A DNA stretch of 10,688 nucleotides from JANMAT01 sp031359995 (GTDB taxonomy: Bacteria; Actinomycetota; Acidimicrobiia; Acidimicrobiales; Ilumatobacteraceae). The stretch spans positions 1-10,688 of the forward strand of contig JANMAT010000132.1 of NCBI GenBank assembly GCA_031359995.1, in the 5' to 3' direction. Below are positions 1 through 4,873 of this stretch, one piece after another (within the stretch, counting starts at the first letter, position 1; every line of letters begins with the position of its first letter). A program made the position numbers and the translations under genes. Under the pieces are notes generated by a model. The model searched no databases. It saw nothing but the letters and a program-made list of their open reading frames with translations, and had not been told where the DNA came from.

Positions 1-126
1 CTACTTGTCGCGGACCGCCCGGGCGTCCTTCTTCGAGGCCTGCTTGGCGTTCTTGGCGGCCCGCTTCTCCATCAGCGACTTGCCCGTCTTCTTCGCCTCG
101 GTCGAACCCTTGGATTTCTCTGCCAT
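1..126 (-). CDS. Small lysine-rich basic protein, 41 aa, function unknown
   Basis: A complete short reading frame runs from ATG (complement of 124-126) to TAG (complement of 1-3). The product is 41 residues, 11 of them Lys and 3 Arg, with only 5 acidic residues. It has no hydrophobic segment and no Cys, so it should be soluble, highly charged and probably partly helical or disordered (the stretch EKRAAKNAKQASKKDAR is helix-friendly). Short Lys/Ala-rich proteins of this kind are common unnamed ORFs in actinobacteria; nucleic-acid binding is possible from charge alone but not shown. It lies downstream of the solute-binding-type gene on the same strand, with 63 nt between them that contain a hairpin. 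A TACGGT box (complement of 132-137) ends 5 nt before the ATG, so a leaderless or very short leader is possible. There is no good Shine-Dalgarno. Confidence 0.6.
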   Translation of the reverse strand: MAEKSKGSTEAKKTGKSLMEKRAAKNAKQASKKDARAVRDK

Positions 127-128
127 GG

Positions 129-176
129 GCCACCGTACCCGGGTTCAGGTGACGGCGCCCCCTTGGGCGCGGTGGC
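129..176. terminator. Nested inverted repeats between two minus-strand genes (possible weak terminator)
   Basis: GCGCCC (155-160) and GGGCGC (165-170) form a perfect 6-bp stem with a CCTT loop. GCCACCG (129-135) and CGGTGGC (170-176) form an outer 7-bp inverted repeat around it. The site lies just past the stop of the solute-binding-type gene. There is no U-tract, so intrinsic termination is uncertain. In GC-rich DNA a 6-bp stem can arise by chance. Confidence 0.3.
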
Positions 177-189
177 AGGGTCGGCTCCC

Positions 190-933
190 TCACGCGGGTG
201 GGGCCACGCTGAGGCCGTCGACCGCATGGGCGGCGATGCGGTCGGCCACGAAACCCGTCGCCTTCATCTCCTCCACGAACGAGCGCAGGTACCGGAAGCC
301 GGCCTCGTTGCGCCCCAGCGGGGTGCCCATGGCCTGCTGCACCGACGTGAACTGGCCATCGAGCACCCGCGAGCCGGGCTGCTGGGCGGCGTTGTCGATG
401 AGCGCGGGGCGCAGACCGGCCAGCGCGTCCAGACCCTGCGAGACGAACAGCTCGAACGAGCCGGCCAGGTTCTCGGAACGGACGAGCTCGGCGTGGCGGA
501 TGTTGCGCTCGAGCCACAGGTCGTAGGCGGCCCGGGGCGCCGATGCGATGCGCACACCGGCGCGGTCGACCTGGTCGATCGAGGTGAGCGGCGAGTCGGC
601 CGGCACGAGGTAGGTGCACTCGATCTCGCAGTACGCCGCGGTGAAGGCGATGGTCTCCGCCCGGGCGGGTTCGGCGCCGATGTTGCCCACGTCCCACATG
701 TCGCTGGCCGCGTCGTCGGCCAGGTCGCCCGGCGACTTGTAGCGGCGCAGCTCGATGCCGACGCCGAGCCGGCGGGCCAGTTCCCGCGCCATGTCGGGCG
801 ACACGCCGATCGGGGTGCCGTCGTCCTCGCGGCCGGTCACGAGCAGGAAGTTGCTCAGGTTGATGGCGGCGCGCAGCACGCCGGTGGGGGCGAGTGCGGC
901 GACCGCAGCGGGCGACGGAGCAGGCAGCGACAT
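190..933 (-). CDS. Family-3 type solute-binding (PBPb) domain protein, orphan and without signal peptide
   Basis: The product (247 aa from the chosen start) has the periplasmic-binding-protein family-3 fold used by amino-acid and polar-compound ABC transporters. Visible hallmarks are TGVLRAAINL (about residues 17-26), GVSPDMARELARRLGV (43-58, the 'xDlaxxla' segment), a DMWDVGNIGAEPARAETIAFT region (78-98) matching the usual 'WDigf..ltpeRa..v.Ft' block, YLVPADSP (108-115), a VDRAGVRIA block (122-130) and FVEEMKATG near the C-terminus. There is no signal peptide or lipobox Cys, unlike exported members, and no permease or ATPase gene is adjacent. The protein may therefore be cytosolic or repurposed as a sensor or enzyme-like binder. 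The frame is open up to an ATG at 984, and another ATG ends at 945. I chose the ATG at 933 because a TATGCT box (complement of 941-946) sits 7 nt upstream and the protein then begins close to the domain. Ligand unknown. Confidence 0.78.
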   Translation of the reverse strand: MSLPAPSPAAVAALAPTGVLRAAINLSNFLLVTGREDDGTPIGVSPDMARELARRLGVGIELRRYKSPGDLADDAASDMWDVGNIGAEPARAETIAFTAAYCEIECTYLVPADSPLTSIDQVDRAGVRIASAPRAAYDLWLERNIRHAELVRSENLAGSFELFVSQGLDALAGLRPALIDNAAQQPGSRVLDGQFTSVQQAMGTPLGRNEAGFRYLRSFVEEMKATGFVADRIAAHAVDGLSVAPPA

Positions 934-940
934 GCGGGCC

Positions 941-946
941 AGCATA
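941..946 (-). promoter_or_regulatory. Probable -10 box of a leaderless promoter for the solute-binding-type gene
   Basis: TATGCT on the minus strand fits the actinobacterial TAnnnT -10 consensus and ends 7 nt before the ATG at 933. That spacing would put the transcription start at or next to the A of the ATG. No convincing -35 is visible and there is no Shine-Dalgarno for this start. If an upstream start (945 or 984) is used instead, this box lies inside the gene. Confidence 0.4.
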
Positions 947-986
947 GGGACGTCGTCTGGCGCGCTTCGCCGGCACGGGGCCATGA

Positions 987-1017
987 GGTACGGTCGTAGG
1001 CACGAGGGGTACGGCCG
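987..1017 (+). promoter_or_regulatory. 21-bp-phased direct repeat and possible -10 in a divergent intergenic region
   Basis: GGTACGGTCG (987-996) and GGTACGGCCG (1008-1017) match at 9 of 10 positions and start 21 bp apart, two helical turns. They lie between the minus-strand solute-binding-type gene and the plus-strand dehydrogenase. The first copy contains TACGGT (989-994), a TAnnnT box that could serve the dehydrogenase from about 37 nt upstream. Regulator-binding role is inference. Confidence 0.3.
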
Positions 1018-1031
1018 GGGGTGGGCTGGAC

Positions 1032-2030
1032 ATGACGGACATGGTGCGGCTCGACGGGCCGGTCGACATCCTGGTGACGCTGGGGCTCACGCTGCCGAGC
1101 ATCACCGACGAGCAGCTCGCCAGCATCCGCGCCGCCGCCCCGGCCGGCTCCACGGTGCGCGTGGCCGAGAAGATGAAGGACGCCGTCGGCATAGCGGGCG
1201 ACGCCGCCGTGATCCTCGGCTTCATCCCGAAGCCCTTGTTCGACGCGGCACCGAAGCTGCGCTGGGTGCACTGCATCGCCTCGGGCATGGACACGTTCCT
1301 GTATCCCGAGATGAAGGCCAGCCCGGTCGTGCTGACCGGTGAGAAGGGGCTCGTCGGTGGCCACCTGGCCGACACGGGCTTCGGGCTGCTGCTCGCGCTG
1401 ACGCGCCAGATCGGCACGGCCATCAGGCTCGGCGCCGAAGGGTGGAACCGGCGCGAAGCCATGCGCATGGTCGAGGTCGAGCTCGAGGGTCTCACCATGG
1501 GCGTGGTCGGGTTCGGTGGCACCGGTCGGGCCATGGCCCGGCGCGCCGTGGCGTTCGGCATGCAGGTGATCGCGTGCGACGTGATGGCGGTGGCGCCGTC
1601 CGATGGCGTGGTCGAGGTGTGGACGATGGACCGACTCGACCACCTGCTGGCGGCCAGTGACGTGGTGGCCATCGGCGCGCCACTCACCGACGAGACCCGT
1701 CAGCTGTTCGACGACGCCCGCTTCGCCGCCATGAAGCCGGGCGCGCTGCTGGTGAACGTGACGCGCGGCGAGATCGTGGACGGCGAGGCGCTCGTGCGGG
1801 CGCTGACCGACGGGCACCTCGGCGGTGCCGCGCTCGACGTCGCACCGGTCGAGCCGCTGCCGGCCGACCACCCGCTGTGGACGCTCGACAACGTCGTGAT
1901 GACCCCGCACACAGCGGGGGCCTCGCAGCTGCGCGGCCCCCGCAACATCGCCCGCTTCTGCGACAACCTGGGGCGGGCCCAGGCCGGTGAACCGCTCGTC
2001 GGCATCGTCGACAAGCATCTGGGCTACTGA
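1032..2030 (+). CDS. D-2-hydroxyacid dehydrogenase, NAD(P)-dependent
   Basis: This 332-aa enzyme belongs to the D-isomer-specific 2-hydroxyacid dehydrogenase family, which interconverts 2-oxoacids and D-2-hydroxyacids in the cytosol. The Rossmann glycine motif is G160-F-G162-G-T-G165, followed about 18 residues later by D183 at the end of strand 2 (ACD). Asp there usually favours NAD(H) over NADP(H). The catalytic triad is complete: R245 in NVTRGEIVDG, E274 in LDVAPVEPLP and H293 in MTPHTAG. Length is normal for the family. The start ATG has a G-rich stretch (GGGGGTGGG) upstream as a plausible ribosome site; a second ATG four codons in is an alternative. The gene is followed after 17 nt by the amidohydrolase gene, so the two are probably co-transcribed. 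The substrate cannot be read from the sequence; glyoxylate/hydroxypyruvate-type and other branched substrates are all possible. Confidence 0.88.
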   Translation: MTDMVRLDGPVDILVTLGLTLPSITDEQLASIRAAAPAGSTVRVAEKMKDAVGIAGDAAVILGFIPKPLFDAAPKLRWVHCIASGMDTFLYPEMKASPVVLTGEKGLVGGHLADTGFGLLLALTRQIGTAIRLGAEGWNRREAMRMVEVELEGLTMGVVGFGGTGRAMARRAVAFGMQVIACDVMAVAPSDGVVEVWTMDRLDHLLAASDVVAIGAPLTDETRQLFDDARFAAMKPGALLVNVTRGEIVDGEALVRALTDGHLGGAALDVAPVEPLPADHPLWTLDNVVMTPHTAGASQLRGPRNIARFCDNLGRAQAGEPLVGIVDKHLGY

Positions 2031-2047
2031 TCCTTCGAGGAGGAACC

Positions 2048-3175
2048 ATGCGCTACTACTCCTGCGACTCCCACGTGGTGGAGCCGGCGTCGGTCTTCGA
2101 CGGCTTCGAGAAGGAGTTCGGCTCCCGAGCGCCGCGCATCGACAGCGTCCCCGGCAAGGGTGAGTTCATCGTGCTGCCCAAGGCCGGTCGCATCCCGGTC
2201 GGTCGGCTCGGCATCGCCGGGAACCGTCTCGACGACCCGGCCACCGACGCCCGCATCGCCCGGGGCTACGCCGGTCTGAACCCGGGGGTGCTCGACCCGG
2301 TGGCCCGCCTCGACGAGCAGGTCGTCGACGGCATCGTCGGCGAGGTCATGTATCCGAGCCTCAACATGTTCTCCTTCGCCGGGCTCGACGTCGATGTGTC
2401 CGCATCGGTGTTCGCCAAGCACAACGACTACATCGTCGACTACTGCTCGGTCGCCCCCGAGCGTCTGGTCGGCATCGGTTGCCTGCCGATCCCCGATGTC
2501 GACGCCGCGCTCGCCGAGTTGGAACGGGCCGCCGGCCGCGGGGTGCGTGGGTTCATGGTGCCGGCCCACGTCGATCCCGAGCGTCCGTACCACCACCCCG
2601 ACTACGACCGCTTCTGGGCCGCGCTGCAGGAGACGGGCGCGCCGCTCACCATGCACATCTTCACCGGCACCGATTGGCTCACCGGCCTGGCCGAGCACTG
2701 GGGCGCGCCCGGGTCCACCATCAAGGGCTACACGTTGGCCCACACGTCGGTCGCCAACACGTTGATCGACCTGATCTGCGGCGGCGTGTTCGAGCGGTTC
2801 CCCGACGTGCGCGTGGTGGTGTCCGAGTTCGAGACGGGCTGGGCCTCCCACTTCCTGCGCCGCCTCGACCATGCGATCTACCGCACGCCGAAGCTGGCGG
2901 CCGACTACCTGACGATGAAGCCGAGCGACTACTTCCATCGCAACGTGTCGATCACGTTCGAGGACGATCCCGATGGCATCGCTACCCGCCACTCGATCGG
3001 CGTGAGCAACCTGTGCTGGGGCAACGACTACCCGCACCACGATTCCATCTGGCCGAACTCGATGACCGTGCTGCAGAAGATCATGGCCGGCGTGCCCGAG
3101 GACGAGATCGAGCGCATGTGCTTCTCGAACGCGGTCGAGCTCTACAAGATCGACGTGTCCAAGCTGCCGGCCTAG
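2048..3175 (+). CDS. Amidohydrolase-2 (ACMSD-like) family metal-dependent hydrolase
   Basis: This 375-aa TIM-barrel protein is of the amidohydrolase-related family that includes ACMSD-type decarboxylases and hydrolases. Likely metal and catalytic positions are D7 and H9 in CDSHVVEP (a D-x-H-x-x-E variant in place of the classical HxH pair), H203 in LTMHIF, a conserved E260 in VVSEFETGW, and D327 in CWGNDYPHHD, the usual strand-8 Asp. Another typical block is GFMVPAHVDPERPYHHPDYD (168-187). A strong ribosome site (GAGGAGGA, 2037-2044) lies 3 nt before the ATG, 17 nt after the dehydrogenase stop. The two genes therefore form a tight pair, and the dehydrogenase may act on a product of this enzyme. 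There is no signal peptide, so it should be cytosolic. Family members of this type in actinobacteria mostly have no known substrate; hydrolysis or decarboxylation of a ring-derived acid is a guess. Confidence 0.85.
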   Translation: MRYYSCDSHVVEPASVFDGFEKEFGSRAPRIDSVPGKGEFIVLPKAGRIPVGRLGIAGNRLDDPATDARIARGYAGLNPGVLDPVARLDEQVVDGIVGEVMYPSLNMFSFAGLDVDVSASVFAKHNDYIVDYCSVAPERLVGIGCLPIPDVDAALAELERAAGRGVRGFMVPAHVDPERPYHHPDYDRFWAALQETGAPLTMHIFTGTDWLTGLAEHWGAPGSTIKGYTLAHTSVANTLIDLICGGVFERFPDVRVVVSEFETGWASHFLRRLDHAIYRTPKLAADYLTMKPSDYFHRNVSITFEDDPDGIATRHSIGVSNLCWGNDYPHHDSIWPNSMTVLQKIMAGVPEDEIERMCFSNAVELYKIDVSKLPA

Positions 3176-3176
3176 C

Positions 3177-3198
3177 GCGACGCCCCGGTCGGGGTCGC
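3177..3198. terminator. Hairpin between convergent genes (possible bidirectional terminator)
   Basis: GCGAC-(G)-CCCC (3177-3186) pairs with GGGGTCGC (3191-3198), giving an 8-bp GC-rich stem with one bulged G and a four-base loop. It fills the 26-nt gap between the stop codons of the plus-strand amidohydrolase and the minus-strand phosphatase. There is no U-tract on either side. Confidence 0.4.
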
Positions 3199-3201
3199 TG
3201 G

Positions 3202-3813
3202 TCAGCCGTGCACGCCGACCGGCAGGCCGGTGCCGCGCAGATGGGCGACTTCGTTGATGGCGATCACCGTGCGCCGGCCTGCCCGTCCCACGAGGACCCG
3301 GTGGACCGACGTGTAGCCGGGCAGGAAGAAGCCGGCGGTGTCCTTGTCGCGGAGATCGAGCACGTCGATCAGATAGGCGTTGATGACACCACCGTGGCAG
3401 ACGACGGCGACCTTCTCGCCGGGGTGGGCGGCGGCGATCGCCCCCATCGAGTCGAGGACCCGCTGGCGGAATGCGGTGCGCTCGTCAGGGCTGTAGTCGG
3501 CGAGCGACTCGACCAGGCTCGGGTCGTTGCGCATCTCTTCCACCGGGATGTAGCGGTCGCTGTGCACGTCGTACTCGGCCACGCCGTCGACGACCACCGC
3601 GGGCAGCTCGAGCAGACGGGTCAGCGGCTCGGCGGTCTGGATGGCTCGCCGCTGGGGGCTGCTGTACACCGCCGCGACACCCTCGCCCGCGAGGTAGTCG
3701 GCGAGGTGCTGGGCCTGAGCATGACCAGCGTCGGACAGCTCGGGGTCGGCCGGTGTACCCGAGCCGCCGTCGACGCGTCTGGGGAGGGCGTGGCGGATGA
3801 TCACGAGCTGCAT
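3202..3813 (-). CDS. Histidine phosphatase (phosphoglycerate-mutase-like) family protein
   Basis: The protein (203 aa from the chosen ATG) belongs to branch 1 of the histidine phosphatase superfamily. Counting from the chosen ATG, the catalytic RH pair is R7-H8 in LVIIRHALP. The usual RHG triplet reads RHA here, a tolerated variant. The second Arg is in YSSPQRRAIQTAE (about residue 56), the acid is in VAEYD (about E80), and the second catalytic His is H140 in VVCHGGVI. These residues make an active phosphatase likely, acting through a phospho-His intermediate. The substrate is unknown; the family includes sugar-phosphate, nucleotide-related and protein phosphatases. The frame also opens at a GTG three codons upstream (complement of 3820-3822). 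I prefer the ATG because TATCGT (complement of 3821-3826) overlaps that GTG and ends 7 nt before the ATG, as in leaderless promoters. It converges with the amidohydrolase gene and diverges from the crotonase gene. Confidence 0.85.
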   Translation of the reverse strand: MQLVIIRHALPRRVDGGSGTPADPELSDAGHAQAQHLADYLAGEGVAAVYSSPQRRAIQTAEPLTRLLELPAVVVDGVAEYDVHSDRYIPVEEMRNDPSLVESLADYSPDERTAFRQRVLDSMGAIAAAHPGEKVAVVCHGGVINAYLIDVLDLRDKDTAGFFLPGYTSVHRVLVGRAGRRTVIAINEVAHLRGTGLPVGVHG

Positions 3814-3820
3814 CGGCGGC

Positions 3821-3847
3821 ACGATAGTCAGGCCGGACGCCGATCAA
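3821..3847 (-). promoter_or_regulatory. Probable leaderless promoter of the histidine phosphatase gene
   Basis: On the minus strand TTGATC (complement of 3842-3847) and TATCGT (complement of 3821-3826) are 15 nt apart and resemble -35 and -10 boxes (TTGACA and TAnnnT). The -10 ends 7 nt before the ATG at 3813, so the transcript would start at about the start codon. There is no Shine-Dalgarno. The spacer is slightly short. Confidence 0.5.
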
Positions 3848-3854
3848 CCCAGGC

Positions 3855-3881
3855 CACGTGGAAACCGGAGGCCCGCACGTG
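3855..3881. promoter_or_regulatory. Two CACGTG palindromes 21 bp apart in a divergent promoter region
   Basis: CACGTG occurs at 3855-3860 (within CCACGTGG) and at 3876-3881, with starts exactly 21 bp apart. Both lie between the divergent phosphatase and crotonase genes, next to the phosphatase -35. Helical phasing would suit a dimeric regulator bound on one DNA face. CACGTG also occurs by chance inside coding DNA in this window, so the call is weak. Confidence 0.25.
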
Positions 3882-3915
3882 ATTGGCTGGTGGTGTCCGT
3901 CAGCGAGGGGGAACT

Positions 3916-4824
3916 GTGGACTACGAGGACATCACCTACGTCGAGGAGCGCGGTCGGGCCACGATCACGCTCAACCGGCCCGAGAAGCTCAACGCCATCT
4001 CGCGACGCATGCCGACCGAGCTGCACGACGCGTTCTGGCGGGCCGACGAGTCGAACGCCGTGCACTGCGTGGTCCTGCGGGGTGAGGGCCGGAGCTTCTG
4101 TTCGGGGTTCGACCTGGGCGGCGTGCCCGGCTCGGGCATCGGTCGAGGGCCCGGCGGCGAGACGCGCCCGCAGCGCGGTTCACGTGAGCTCGACGACGAC
4201 GCCTGGCAGCTGGAGCGCACGAACCGGTTGCTGATGGCGCCGTTCGACATGCACAAGCCGGTCATCGCCCAGGTGCACGGGCACTGCCTGGCCGGCGGCA
4301 CCATGCTGGCGCTGGTGTGCGATCTCGTGATCGTGGCCGACGATGCGCGCATCGGGTTCCCGCCGGCGCGCGACCTGGGCGCCCTGCCCATCAGCCTGTG
4401 GCTCTACCACGTGGGTCCGCAGTGGTCGAAGCGGCTGCTGCTCACCGGCGACACCATCACCGGCAAGGAGGCGGCCCAGCTCGGCTTCGCCCTCAAGTCG
4501 GTGCCGGCCGCCGAGCTCGAGGCCGAGGTCGACCAGCTCGCCGACCGTCTGGCCCGCATCGACCACCACCTGCTGTCGGCCAACAAGCGCGAGGTCAACC
4601 TGGGACTCGAGCTCATGGGCGCCCGTACCCTGCAGCGGCTCACGGCCGAGATCGACGCCCGGGCGCACAACGCACCGGGCGCCCGGGGCTTCGGGCCGCG
4701 GGTGGCCGAGCTCGGCCTGCGCGAGGCGCTGCACACCCGCGACGCCCAGTTCGGTGACGGACGGGCCCGGGTGAACGGCCCCGAGCGCCGCGACGAGAAG
4801 GGTTGGCTCCTCGACGGCGACTGA
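3916..4824 (+). CDS. Crotonase/enoyl-CoA hydratase-isomerase family protein without the two classical catalytic glutamates
   Basis: The 302-aa product has the crotonase fold that binds acyl-CoA thioesters. Visible motifs are ITLNRPEKLNAIS (17-29), the first oxyanion segment FCSGFDLG (61-68), the second oxyanion segment HGHCLAGG (121-128) and LALVCDLVIVADDARIGFPP (131-150). In true enoyl-CoA hydratases the Glu pair sits in 'GGGxELA' and 'FGxPE'. Here those positions read GGTMLA (Met130) and GFPPAR (Pro150/Ala151), so simple hydratase chemistry is doubtful. D153 nearby could act instead. The C-terminus is about 40 residues longer than in a typical 260-aa hydratase. The frame also opens at TTG 3883, but GTG 3916 has AGGGGG about 5 nt upstream and starts right before the domain, so I use it. 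A CoA-thioester isomerase, hydrolase or lyase are alternatives. Confidence 0.82.
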   Translation: MDYEDITYVEERGRATITLNRPEKLNAISRRMPTELHDAFWRADESNAVHCVVLRGEGRSFCSGFDLGGVPGSGIGRGPGGETRPQRGSRELDDDAWQLERTNRLLMAPFDMHKPVIAQVHGHCLAGGTMLALVCDLVIVADDARIGFPPARDLGALPISLWLYHVGPQWSKRLLLTGDTITGKEAAQLGFALKSVPAAELEAEVDQLADRLARIDHHLLSANKREVNLGLELMGARTLQRLTAEIDARAHNAPGARGFGPRVAELGLREALHTRDAQFGDGRARVNGPERRDEKGWLLDGD

Positions 4825-4836
4825 TCGTGAAGAGCC

Positions 4837-4868
4837 AACTCGTAAGTTACCTACTTGCGAGTATGGTA
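4837..4868 (+). promoter_or_regulatory. Tandem dyads overlapping a probable leaderless promoter of the ATPase gene
   Basis: Two short palindromes follow each other: AACTCGTAAGTT (4837-4848) and TACTTGCGAGTA (4852-4863). Both fit wACT-N4-AGTw, with centres 15 bp apart. Seen together, 4838-4847 and 4853-4862 form a 10-bp inverted repeat with one mismatch and a 5-nt spacer. TATGGT (4862-4867) matches TAnnnT and ends 6 nt before the GTG start at 4874, so transcription may begin at the start codon. The segment is clearly richer in A/T than its surroundings and has no U-tract after it, which favours an operator over a terminator. The binding protein is unknown; TetR-, MarR- or HTH-type dimers use such sites. 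Confidence 0.5.
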
Positions 4869-4873
4869 GCGGC

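Noticed and set aside
855..2018. Long open frame on the minus strand opposite the dehydrogenase
   Set aside because: It mirrors the codon positions of the well-supported dehydrogenase, has a His/Arg/Gly-rich product without a recognisable domain, and lacks a ribosome site. Long antisense frames are expected in DNA this GC-rich.
2024..3040. Long open frame on the minus strand opposite the amidohydrolase
   Set aside because: The product is low-complexity and rich in His, Val, Arg and Asp, with no domain. It is a shadow of the real gene.
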